Part shown: piece after piece, positions 1 to 6,553 of the stretch
How positions within the stretch are numbered: the first letter of the stretch is position 1
Layout of the letters: every line of letters starts with the position of its first letter
Assembly: GCA_012838715.1 (NCBI GenBank)
Contig: DUOR01000143.1
Location: 1-6,553 of the forward strand
DNA length: 6,553 nt
Source: Actinomycetales bacterium
GTDB taxonomy: Bacteria > Actinomycetota > Actinomycetes > Mycobacteriales > Mycobacteriaceae
Direction: 5' to 3'
The notes under the pieces: generated by a model
What the model was told of the DNA's origin: nothing
Database searches by the model: none
What the model saw: only the letters and a program-made list of their open reading frames with translations
Program-made: the position numbers and the translations under genes

Positions 1-64
1 CGCGCGGGCGCCGCTCGCCCCGCCCCGCCGCCCGCGGGATTTGCGGGCGGCACCGGGCCGACGG

Positions 65-322
65 ATGATGGCCCGTATGTTCACCCGATATGACCTGATG
101 GGCTACGGCTTCGGCCTGTCCGCCGTGCTGATCCTCATGGGCTTCGGGGTGTCGCTGCCGCAGCTGCTGCTGGTGTTCTTCCTCATCGTCACCGCAACCC
201 GCGTGTACGGGCAGCGCAAGGGAGGAGCCGACGGTCGGGGCAACGGACGGCGCGATGCCGGGCGGGGCGATGCCGGACTGGCCGACGGTCGGGGCGACCA
301 CGACAGCCGCGGGGTCCGCTAG
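65..322 (+). CDS. small two-helix membrane protein, function unknown
   Basis: I do not recognise a family. From the ATG at 77 the protein would be 81 residues: a short Tyr/Phe start (MFTRYDL), a hydrophobic stretch of about 19 residues (residues 8-26), a short SLPQ turn, and a second hydrophobic stretch of about 19 residues. It ends in a basic, Gly/Arg/Asp-rich hydrophilic tail of about 35 residues containing internal repeats. This looks like a small integral membrane protein with a cytoplasmic charged tail. The start is uncertain: in-frame ATGs lie at 65, 68 and 77 and a TTG at 41, and none has a clear Shine-Dalgarno sequence. The conserved-looking part begins at 77. The gene converges on the tetR gene, and both use the palindromic CTAG at 319-322 for their stop codons. 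The hydrophobic pattern supports a real gene, but the repetitive tail could be read-through into poorly conserved sequence. Confidence 0.55.
   Translation: MMARMFTRYDLMGYGFGLSAVLILMGFGVSLPQLLLVFFLIVTATRVYGQRKGGADGRGNGRRDAGRGDAGLADGRGDHDSRGVR
227..295 (+). repeat. in-frame short direct repeats in the small membrane protein gene
   Basis: A 15-bp unit, GCCGACGGTCGGGGC, occurs at 227-241 and exactly again at 281-295, 54 bp (18 codons) apart and in frame, coding for ADGRG both times. Between them GCGATGCCGG occurs at 252-261 and 267-276, 15 bp apart. The repeats build the Gly/Arg/Asp-rich tail and suggest expansion by slippage or recombination. Confidence 0.7.
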
Positions 323-885
323 CGGCCCTCTGCATCGTCATCGCGATCGCGGGTCAATCGGGCGAGGTGCCGGTCGATGAGATCGCGGCCCCGGCCTGCG
401 GTCATGCGCTCGGGTTCGGTCAGTCTGGCGACGGCGATTCCGTCGAGCAGCGCCAGCAGCAGCGCGGCCTCCTCCCGGTCGCCCAACCCGGCGGCGAGAT
501 CGTCCTCCACCCCCTGCCACGCCTCGCGGTAGCCCGGGGCGGCGGGGCCCCCGGTGGCGGCGATGCCCGCGAACGCCAGCCACGCCGCGGTCGCTTCCCG
601 CGCGCGTTCCGAATCATCCGCGCAGCCCGCCAGCAGGTGGCAGCCGGCGCGGAACCGAGCGAAGGGGTCGTCGATTCCGTCGACCGCGTCCTCCAGATCG
701 GCCCGGAATCGTTCCGCGGTGCGTCCGTACGCGGCGGCGATGAGTTCGTCGCGGGTCTTGAAATGGTGCTGCACCGCCCCGGGGGACAGCCCCGCCTCGG
801 CGGCGACTTTGCGGACGGTCGCATGCTCCGTGCCGCGGGTCGCCAGCAGTGACGTTGCGGCATCGAGAATCTGGTCTCGCGTCAT
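319..885 (-). CDS. TetR/AcrR-family transcriptional regulator
   Basis: A cytoplasmic DNA-binding repressor, expected to act as a dimer. From the ATG at 885 it has 188 residues, the usual TetR size. The N-terminal helix-turn-helix is clear: MTRDQILDAATSLLATRG is followed by VRKVAAEAGLSPGAVQHHF (residues about 24-42) and then KTRDELI. The C-terminal ligand and dimer domain (about 70-188) includes an AWLAF segment and a helix EEAALLLALLDGIAVARL, which resembles the BetI-like C-terminal group; the ligand cannot be predicted. I chose ATG 885 because AGGGA lies 7 nt upstream. ATG 903 (six residues longer, weaker GAAGG) is possible. A TTG at 939 is unlikely because it falls inside the operator-like palindrome. 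The gene is divergent from the DUF1707 gene, and two related palindromic sites lie between them, so autoregulation plus control of that neighbour is the likely role. Confidence 0.93.
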   Translation of the reverse strand: MTRDQILDAATSLLATRGTEHATVRKVAAEAGLSPGAVQHHFKTRDELIAAAYGRTAERFRADLEDAVDGIDDPFARFRAGCHLLAGCADDSERAREATAAWLAFAGIAATGGPAAPGYREAWQGVEDDLAAGLGDREEAALLLALLDGIAVARLTEPERMTAGRGRDLIDRHLARLTRDRDDDAEGR

Positions 886-932
886 CGCGGCGTCCCTGGT
901 CATGCCTTCAACCGTAGGCCGTTGCCCAAAAA

Positions 933-946
933 AATACAATCGTATT
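933..946. promoter_or_regulatory. operator-like palindrome, site 1 (putative TetR site)
   Basis: AATAC-AATC-GTATT is a perfect 5-bp inverted repeat with a 4-bp spacer. Read on the minus strand (945 to 933) it is ATACGATTGTATT, matching site 2 at 985-997 in 10 of 13 positions. It overlaps the -35 element of the DUF1707 promoter and lies about 30 bp upstream of the longer tetR start. Binding by the adjacent TetR protein is inferred from position and symmetry. Confidence 0.6.
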
Positions 947-973
947 GACGCGATGTACCCGCCGATGCATACT
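945..973 (+). promoter_or_regulatory. SigA-type promoter of the DUF1707 gene
   Basis: The -35 hexamer TTGACG (945-950, 5 of 6 to consensus) is followed by exactly 17 bp and the -10 hexamer CATACT (968-973, 4 of 6). Transcription would start near 980, giving a leader of about 28 nt. Site 1 covers the -35 and site 2 covers the predicted start, as expected for a repressed promoter. Confidence 0.65.
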
Positions 974-980
974 GGATCAA
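952..980 (-). promoter_or_regulatory. possible promoter of the tetR gene
   Basis: On the minus strand, TTGATC (980 to 975) is separated by 17 bp from TACATC (957 to 952), which matches the -10 consensus only weakly (3 of 6). The start would fall near 945, inside operator-like site 1, which would fit autorepression. It would overlap the divergent promoter face to face. The weak -10 keeps this tentative. Confidence 0.3.
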
Positions 981-982
981 AA

Positions 983-999
983 CCATACGACCGTAATGG
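983..999. promoter_or_regulatory. operator-like palindrome, site 2 (putative TetR site)
   Basis: CCATACGACCGTAATGG is an imperfect palindrome with arms CCATACG and CGTAATGG. Its core ATACGACCGTAAT (985-997) matches site 1 read on the opposite strand at 10 of 13 positions. The site begins a few bases after the predicted transcription start of the DUF1707 gene and ends at its Shine-Dalgarno GGAG (998-1001). Confidence 0.55.
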
Positions 1000-1008
1000 A
1001 GTAGTGCC

Positions 1009-1512
1009 ATGGCCGACTCATCCCGCCCGAACGTCACCGCCGGGCCCGAAACCCTGAGGCTTTCCGACGCCGACCGATCCGCGGCACTGGAAACCCTCGG
1101 CGAGCACGTGGCGGAGGGCCGCATCGACATCGCCGAGTTCGAGGACCGCTCGGCGATCGTCGCCGCGGCGACAGGGGAATCCGACCTGGTGCCGGCGTTC
1201 GAGGGGCTGGGCGGAATCCCCGCCACGCGCGCCCCCGAACCGGAACCCGACCCGGAAATCGAACGGATCCGCACCCGCGGGCGGATCGTCGAGAACATCG
1301 ACTGGATCGGCGTGATGCTCGCCATCGGCCTCGGGGCGCTGTTCCTGGCCACCGGCTGGGCGCCGCCCGGATTCGCGCTGCTGGCGGTCGCCGTGTGCTC
1401 CATCGGCGGCCGCGCCGTCCTCGACTTCGGCGAGGACACCGAATATGAAGCGCTGAAAAAGGCGGACCGCCGCCGGCGCCTCGAGCGAATCGAGGGCGCC
1501 GGACGGCGGTGA
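1009..1512 (+). CDS. DUF1707 domain protein with two membrane helices
   Basis: A 167-residue membrane protein. Residues about 16-67 form a DUF1707 domain: LRLSDADRSAALETLGEHV is followed by AEGRIDIAEFEDR and a final ATGESDLVPAFEGL. This domain is common in actinobacterial proteins and often N-terminal to membrane segments; its biochemical role is not established. A Pro/Glu-rich acidic linker (about 72-85) follows, then two hydrophobic helices (about 98-116 and 119-138) and a charged, Arg-rich C-terminal tail. The layout suggests a cytoplasmic N-domain and tail around a helical hairpin. The start is supported by GGAG at 998-1001, 7 nt before the ATG, and by a good promoter upstream. It is divergent from tetR and probably repressed by it. 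The TetR ligand and the cellular role remain unknown. Confidence 0.9.
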   Translation: MADSSRPNVTAGPETLRLSDADRSAALETLGEHVAEGRIDIAEFEDRSAIVAAATGESDLVPAFEGLGGIPATRAPEPEPDPEIERIRTRGRIVENIDWIGVMLAIGLGALFLATGWAPPGFALLAVAVCSIGGRAVLDFGEDTEYEALKKADRRRRLERIEGAGRR

Positions 1513-1562
1513 CGGCGTCGGCAAGCGAATGGCGACGCCCGGGAGGCGGTGACGCGGTCGGC
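1505..1562. repeat. 18-bp imperfect direct repeat around the convergent gene ends
   Basis: GGCGGTGACGGCGTCGGC (1505-1522) and GGCGGTGACGCGGTCGGC (1545-1562) agree at 16 of 18 positions. The first copy contains the DUF1707 stop codon TGA; the second runs into the metY stop codon. A local duplication during rearrangement is possible, but the GC-rich composition makes chance similarity easier. Confidence 0.5.
1514..1539. terminator. weak stem-loop between convergent DUF1707 and metY genes
   Basis: GGCGTCG (1514-1520) pairs with CGACGCC (1533-1539) around a 12-nt loop in the 49-bp gap between the two stop codons. There is no T-run on either side, so it is at best a weak or bidirectional terminator; nothing else terminator-like is visible in the gap. 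Confidence 0.3.
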
Positions 1563-2890
1563 TACTTGCCGATGGCGGCGAACGCGCCCTCCAGGTCGGC
1601 GATGATGTCGTCGACGTTCTCGATGCCGACGGCCAGGCGGACCGTCGCCTGCGAGATGCCCGCGCGGGTCAGACCGTGCTCGTCGGACTGCGAGTGCGTG
1701 GTGGTCGCCGGGTGGATGACCAGCGACCGCACGTCACCGATGTTCGCGACGTTCGAATGCAGCTTCAGCGCGTCGATGAAGGCCCAGGCCTCGTCCTTGC
1801 CGGCGTCCGCCAGGTCGAAGGACAGCACCGCGCCGGCGCCCACCAGGCCCAGCTTCTCCTTCGTGGCGTGCCACGGGGAGGACTGAAGGCCCGCGTAGTT
1901 CACCTTGGCGACGCCCGCACGGCCCTCCAGGTGCTCGGCGACCTTCTGCGCGTTGGAGTTGTGGCGCTCGATGCGCAGCGCCAGGGTGTCCAGGCCCTGC
2001 GCCAGAACCCAGGCGTTGAACGGGGCCGGGGCGGCGCCGGTGTCGCGGAGGATGCCCGCACGGGCGCGCAGCGCGAACGCCGGGGCGCCCAGGTCGGCGA
2101 ACTTCAGGCCGTGGTACGCCTCGTCGGCCTCCGTGAAGTTCGGGTGCACGTCGCCGCGGCCCTCGCGGGTCTGCGTCCAGTCGAACTTGCCGCCGTCGAT
2201 GATGATGCCGCCCAGGGCCGAACCGTTGCCGGTGAGGTACTTGGTGGTGGAGGAGACGACGATGTCGGCGCCCAGCTCCAGCGGGCGCAGCAGCGCCGGG
2301 GTGGCCACGGTGTTGTCCACGAGCAGCGGCACGTTGTTGCGGTGGGCGACCTCCGCGATGGCCTCGACGTCCAGGATGTCGGCCTGCGGGTTGGCGATCG
2401 TCTCCGCGAAGAAGCCGACCGTGTTGTCCTGCACCGCCGCCTGCCACGACTCCGGATCATCCGGGTTCTCGACGAACGTGGCGGAAATGCCCAGGCGCGG
2501 CAGCGTCACCTTCAGCAGCGTCTCCGTGCCGCCGTACAGGCGCGGGGAAGTGACGATGTGGTCGCCCGCGCGCGCCAGCGTCAGGAACGCCGCGGTCTCG
2601 GCGGCCTGGCCGGAGGAGAACAGCACGCCGGCGACGCCGCCCTCGAGGTTCGCCAGGCGCTGCTCGACGGCGTCGACCGTCGGGTTGGTCAGACGGGTGT
2701 AAATCGGGCCCGCATCCGACAGGTTGAACCGGTTGGCCGCATGCTCCGCCGAATCGAACACGTAGGAGGTGGTGTTGTAAATCGGCAGGTTACGGGCGCT
2801 GGTCTGGGCATCCGGGGCCTGGCCAACGTGGATGGCGCGGGTCTCGAGGGCCCAGTCGCCGAAACCGGAATTGTCGTAGCGAGTCGTCAT
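1562..2890 (-). CDS. metY: O-acetylhomoserine sulfhydrylase (MetY)
   Basis: A cytoplasmic PLP enzyme of the Cys/Met metabolism family that converts O-acetyl-L-homoserine plus sulfide to L-homocysteine and acetate, the direct sulfhydrylation route to methionine. At 442 residues it is complete; from memory C. glutamicum MetY is about 437. Visible family marks are YTRLTNPT (64-71, the neighbouring-subunit phosphate contact), SSGQAAE (92-98), Y119 in RLYGGT (ring stacking), D192 in VDNT (pyridine nitrogen), the Schiff-base K217 in SSTTKYLTGNGSALGG, S389 in DVRSL and R418 in TVRLAVGIE. The long insert with the GRGDVHPNFTEAD region is typical of MetY rather than MetB or MetZ. AAAGGA (2898-2903) lies 7 nt before the ATG. 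No metX follows: the next gene is the convergent DUF1707 gene. Possible sulfur-responsive control sites lie upstream at 2975-3000. Confidence 0.95.
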   Translation of the reverse strand: MTTRYDNSGFGDWALETRAIHVGQAPDAQTSARNLPIYNTTSYVFDSAEHAANRFNLSDAGPIYTRLTNPTVDAVEQRLANLEGGVAGVLFSSGQAAETAAFLTLARAGDHIVTSPRLYGGTETLLKVTLPRLGISATFVENPDDPESWQAAVQDNTVGFFAETIANPQADILDVEAIAEVAHRNNVPLLVDNTVATPALLRPLELGADIVVSSTTKYLTGNGSALGGIIIDGGKFDWTQTREGRGDVHPNFTEADEAYHGLKFADLGAPAFALRARAGILRDTGAAPAPFNAWVLAQGLDTLALRIERHNSNAQKVAEHLEGRAGVAKVNYAGLQSSPWHATKEKLGLVGAGAVLSFDLADAGKDEAWAFIDALKLHSNVANIGDVRSLVIHPATTTHSQSDEHGLTRAGISQATVRLAVGIENVDDIIADLEGAFAAIGK

Positions 2891-2912
2891 GTCATCGTCC
2901 TTTCATCGGGGT

Positions 2913-2931
2913 GCCGCGCACGGGGCGCGGC
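2913..2931 (-). promoter_or_regulatory. hairpin in the metY mRNA leader
   Basis: GCCGCGC (2913-2919) and GCGCGGC (2925-2931) form a perfect 7-bp all-GC stem with a 5-nt loop. In the transcript it would end about 9 nt before the Shine-Dalgarno AAAGGA. It may affect translation or RNA stability. It has no T-tract, and the leader is too short for a SAM riboswitch that I could recognise. Confidence 0.45.
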
Positions 2932-2967
2932 GACGGCCGCGTAACACTTGCGCGGCGCACCACCGCC

Positions 2968-3000
2968 ACGCTAATGAACCGAGCTGTCTAGTGCAAGACA
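2968..3000 (-). promoter_or_regulatory. candidate metY promoter with overlapping operator-like sites
   Basis: On the minus strand TTGCAC (2996 to 2991), a 17-bp spacer and TAGCGT (2973 to 2968) form a weak SigA-type promoter; the start would be near 2961, giving a leader of about 70 nt. In its spacer, TGAAC-N6-GTCTA (2975-2990, plus-strand reading) matches 8 of 10 positions of the C. glutamicum McbR box TAGAC-N6-GTCTA, as I recall it. Overlapping it, TGTCT-AGTGCA-AGACA (2985-3000) is a perfect 5-6-5 inverted repeat across the -35. Known McbR control of metY in C. glutamicum makes either site plausible as an operator. Confidence 0.4.
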
Positions 3001-3050
3001 ATGGCCGGAAAGCCCCCGCGCACCCCCGGAAAAGACCGGTGAAACGACGA

Positions 3051-3090
3051 ACCGCCCCACCTCCCCGCGGGTGCGGGGCGATGAGGCGGT
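3051..3090 (-). terminator. stem-loop downstream of icd, probable terminator
   Basis: ACCGCC (3051-3056) pairs with GGCGGT (3085-3090) and CCCCGC (3063-3068) with GCGGGG (3073-3078). The loop is 4 nt and a partly paired internal segment separates the two stems. On the minus strand it is followed by TCGTCGTTTC, a weak T-tract. It lies 80-120 bp past the icd stop and just upstream of the metY promoter, so it would separate the two transcription units. Confidence 0.5.
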
Positions 3091-3106
3091 CACGTCAGCG
3101 GGAACC

Positions 3107-3141
3107 GACCGGTACGGCGGCCCGGGGGCCGCGCGGCGGTC
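3107..3141 (-). terminator. GC-rich hairpin directly after icd
   Basis: GACCG (3107-3111) pairs with CGGTC (3137-3141), and inside it GCGGCC (3117-3122) pairs with GGCCGC (3127-3132). The stem is very stable and starts about 30 nt after the icd stop codon. No T-run follows, so it may protect the 3' end or pause polymerase together with the stem-loop at 3051-3090. Confidence 0.4.
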
Positions 3142-3147
3142 ACCGCA

Positions 3148-3170
3148 TCAGTCGCGGATTCAGTCGCGGA

Positions 3171-3171
<1 letters not shown>
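3148..3171. repeat. 12-bp tandem duplication at the icd stop codon
   Basis: TCAGTCGCGGAT (3148-3159) is followed directly by TCAGTCGCGGAC (3160-3171), differing at the last base. The second copy ends on the third base of the icd TAG stop codon. It looks like a recent slippage duplication. Confidence 0.65.
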
Positions 3172-5393
<2,222 letters not shown>

Positions 5394-5620
5394 GTAAGTG
5401 CGTTCTCCTATGTGGTGAAGGATCCGTTTTTACGCGAACTGATGTTGACCACGATAACGCAATTCGCCGACCGGGGACCTGGGCGGAATGGTCCTTCCAT
5501 TAATAGTGTGATGTGGAATACGTGCCCAGGTGTTGCAGGTCACGGCCATTTTTAATATGCCCTGCATGCCGACGGTGGGATCATTCGGCACCGAAGGATC
5601 TGATTAAAGATACAAAAGTA
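5394..5620 (-). promoter_or_regulatory. icd upstream region with candidate promoter and inverted repeats
   Basis: These 227 bp hold no gene and are more AT-rich than their surroundings. On the minus strand TGGGCA (5528 to 5523), 17 bp and TATTAA (5505 to 5500) give a plausible promoter (4 of 6 each), implying a leader of about 100 nt. AATGG-TCCTT-CCATT (5487-5501), a perfect inverted repeat, lies at the predicted start and could be an operator. Further upstream TGCAGG (5534-5539) and CCTGCA (5561-5566) flank an AT-rich 21-bp stretch. I saw no good GlxR box (TGTGA-N6-TCACA). The promoter position is a guess from consensus; the presence of icd control signals here is near certain from context. 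Confidence 0.5.
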
Positions 5621-5672
5621 CCCCCGCGATGGGGAGAACGACCGGTGCGGTCGTTTTCTCCCGTCGCGGGGG
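5621..5672 (-). terminator. strong Rho-independent terminator of the Q-rich membrane protein gene
   Basis: CCCCCGCGA (5621-5629) pairs with TCGCGGGGG (5664-5672), GGGAGAA (5632-5638) with TTCTCCC (5656-5662), and CGACCG (5639-5644) with CGGTCG (5648-5653), with a 3-nt loop and small bulges. On the minus strand the stem is followed by TACTTTTGTATCTTT. It starts about 15 nt after the stop codon of the 5688-6553 gene and precedes the icd promoter region. Confidence 0.88.
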
Positions 5673-5687
5673 CGCGGGTTCCGGGCG

Positions 5688-6553
5688 CTACTGGCCCGGC
5701 TGCTGGGTGCCGTACTGCTGGCCCTGCTGGCCCGCCTGGCCCTGCTGCGGCTGGCCGTACTGCGGGTGCTGGCCGGTCTGGCCCTGCGGGGCGCCGTACT
5801 GCTGCGGCGCCTGTTGGGTCTGCGGCTGCTGGCCGGTCTGGCCCGGCTGCGGGTAGCCGCCCTGCTGGGCGAAGGCCGGCGCGGCGGGGGCCGGCTGCCA
5901 GGTGCCGTTGAACCAGGCGCGCGTGTCGGGGATGAAGGCCAGGACGATCATCGCGATGTGCGTGATGGCCAGGAGGATCATCAGCAGCTTCGTCATCGTG
6001 CCGCCGTAGGTCACGGCCAGCGCGATGGCGAACATGGTGAAGATGGCGCCGGTCGCGACCAGCGGGATGATGAGCCCGTTGTCACGGCCCTTCAGCACGC
6101 GCGGCAGCAGGAACGCCGACGTCAGCGCGACGCCGAGGAAGGGGACGACGGCGGCGCTCGCGCCGATGGCGATGACGTCGCCCATGTAGCCGAAAACGGT
6201 GTTCCAGTCCTCGGAGCTGACGTTGAAGAAGGCGATCAGCATCGCCAGCGCGGAGATGACCGTGTTGGCGGCGAGGATGCCGCCGAGGACCTTCACGACC
6301 GTCGGCGCACCGGTGACCAGGCCGGCGAGGCTCGGGTTGTCCGGGTTCTCGGGCGCCTTCGGGGCCTTCGGCTTCGGCGGCACGTTCGGGAACTGCGGCT
6401 GCTGCTGGCCCTGCTGCTGGCCCGGCTGCATGGGGGCGCCGGCGCCGTAGGGGGCGTTGCCTTGCGGGGCGGGGTACGCCGGCTGGGGGCCCGAGTGCGG
6501 GCCGGACTGCTGGCCGGCCGGGGCGTAGTACGCGGGGGAGGGCTCGGCGGCAC
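5688..6553 (-). CDS. four-helix membrane protein with Gln/Pro/Gly-rich tails, 5'-partial
   Basis: I do not recognise the family. The frame stays open from the stop at 5688 to the window edge (287 codons), with GC-ending codons throughout. The ATG at 6431 has no Shine-Dalgarno sequence, so the true start is probably upstream, outside the window. The visible N-terminal part is rich in Pro, Ala, Gln, Gly and Tyr (AEPSPAYYAPAGQQ...), then KPKAPKAPENPDNP. Counting from the 6431 Met, four hydrophobic helices follow at about 43-69, 84-109, 118-141 and 145-168. After RAWFNGTW comes a 70-residue C-terminal tail of almost only Gln, Pro, Gly, Ala, Tyr and Thr. Both tails are probably cytoplasmic, given the even helix number, and disordered. 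This is a typical actinobacterial membrane-protein design, sometimes linked to protein scaffolding, but no function can be assigned. A strong terminator follows directly, so it ends its transcription unit. Confidence 0.85.
   Translation of the reverse strand, partial: AAEPSPAYYAPAGQQSGPHSGPQPAYPAPQGNAPYGAGAPMQPGQQQGQQQPQFPNVPPKPKAPKAPENPDNPSLAGLVTGAPTVVKVLGGILAANTVISALAMLIAFFNVSSEDWNTVFGYMGDVIAIGASAAVVPFLGVALTSAFLLPRVLKGRDNGLIIPLVATGAIFTMFAIALAVTYGGTMTKLLMILLAITHIAMIVLAFIPDTRAWFNGTWQPAPAAPAFAQQGGYPQPGQTGQQPQTQQAPQQYGAPQGQTGQHPQYGQPQQGQAGQQGQQYGTQQPGQ
5761..5844 (-). repeat. 60-bp period repeat in the Q-rich C-terminal tail
   Basis: A 24-bp segment at 5761-5784 recurs at 5821-5844 with one mismatch, exactly 60 bp (20 codons) apart and in frame. 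It encodes GQTGQHPQ and GQTGQQPQ. Shorter CAG- and GGCCAG-type codon runs fill the rest of 5691-5900. The pattern suggests the tail grew by in-frame duplication. Confidence 0.7.

Noticed and set aside
319..939. Longer tetR start at TTG 939
   Set aside because: It would place the start inside the perfect palindrome at 933-946 and lacks a ribosome-binding site. ATG 885 with AGGGA at 7 nt gives the normal TetR N-terminus.
900..1439. A 179-codon minus-strand frame opposite the DUF1707 gene
   Set aside because: It runs through the divergent promoter and both operator-like sites and has no domain. The DUF1707 frame on the plus strand is clearly the coding one.
1676..2944. A 422-codon open frame on the plus strand, antisense to metY
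   Set aside because: It is the composition-driven shadow of metY; the protein is Arg/Val/Gly-rich without recognisable motifs and has no ribosome-binding site.
2891..2967. A SAM-type riboswitch in front of metY
   Set aside because: The leader is too short and shows only a single simple hairpin, with none of the multi-stem architecture of SAM riboswitches.
5505..5545. GlxR (cAMP-dependent) site upstream of icd, suggested by TGTGA near 5507
   Set aside because: The partner half TCACA is not at the required 6-bp spacing, so the match to TGTGA-N6-TCACA fails.
5688..6431. Starting the Q-rich membrane protein at ATG 6431
   Set aside because: No Shine-Dalgarno sequence precedes it, and the frame stays open upstream to 6553 with the same codon bias and amino-acid style, so the gene most likely starts beyond the window.

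Overview
The window looks like chromosomal DNA from a high-GC actinobacterium, most likely a Corynebacterium. The base composition is strongly GC-rich with GC-ending codons. The two best-recognised genes, a 740-residue monomeric NADP isocitrate dehydrogenase and an O-acetylhomoserine sulfhydrylase (MetY), are typical corynebacterial housekeeping enzymes. No phage, insertion sequence, CRISPR array, tRNA or rRNA is visible.

Layout. (1) 65-322, plus strand: a small two-helix membrane protein with a repetitive hydrophilic tail. It converges on (2) 319-885, minus strand: a TetR/AcrR-family regulator. The two genes share one CTAG that provides both stop codons. (3) 904-1008: a compact divergent promoter region with two related operator-like sites, about 52 bp apart, and a good SigA-type promoter for the plus-strand gene. 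(4) 1009-1512, plus strand: a DUF1707 protein with two membrane helices, probably controlled by the TetR protein. (5) 1562-2890, minus strand: metY. (6) 2891-3170: the metY leader and promoter, with a McbR-like box, a perfect inverted repeat and a leader hairpin, followed by two GC-rich hairpins and a short tandem repeat behind icd. (7) 3171-5393, minus strand: icd, with all catalytic residues present. (8) 5394-5620: the icd upstream region, relatively AT-rich. (9) 5621-5672: a strong intrinsic terminator for (10) 5688-6553, minus strand: a four-helix membrane protein with Gln/Pro/Gly-rich tails at both ends, whose 5' end lies outside the window.

How the genes relate. metY (sulfide incorporation into homocysteine) and icd (2-oxoglutarate and NADPH supply) share an orientation, but each appears to be its own transcription unit. 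The tetR/DUF1707 pair looks like a small self-contained regulatory module. As far as I recall, metY in C. glutamicum is followed by metX, and a propionate-catabolism cluster lies between it and icd. Neither is present here, so the locus appears rearranged or reduced. I found no strong evidence for a wholly new system. The most interesting signals are the paired operators at 933-999 and the overlapping operator candidates at the metY promoter.
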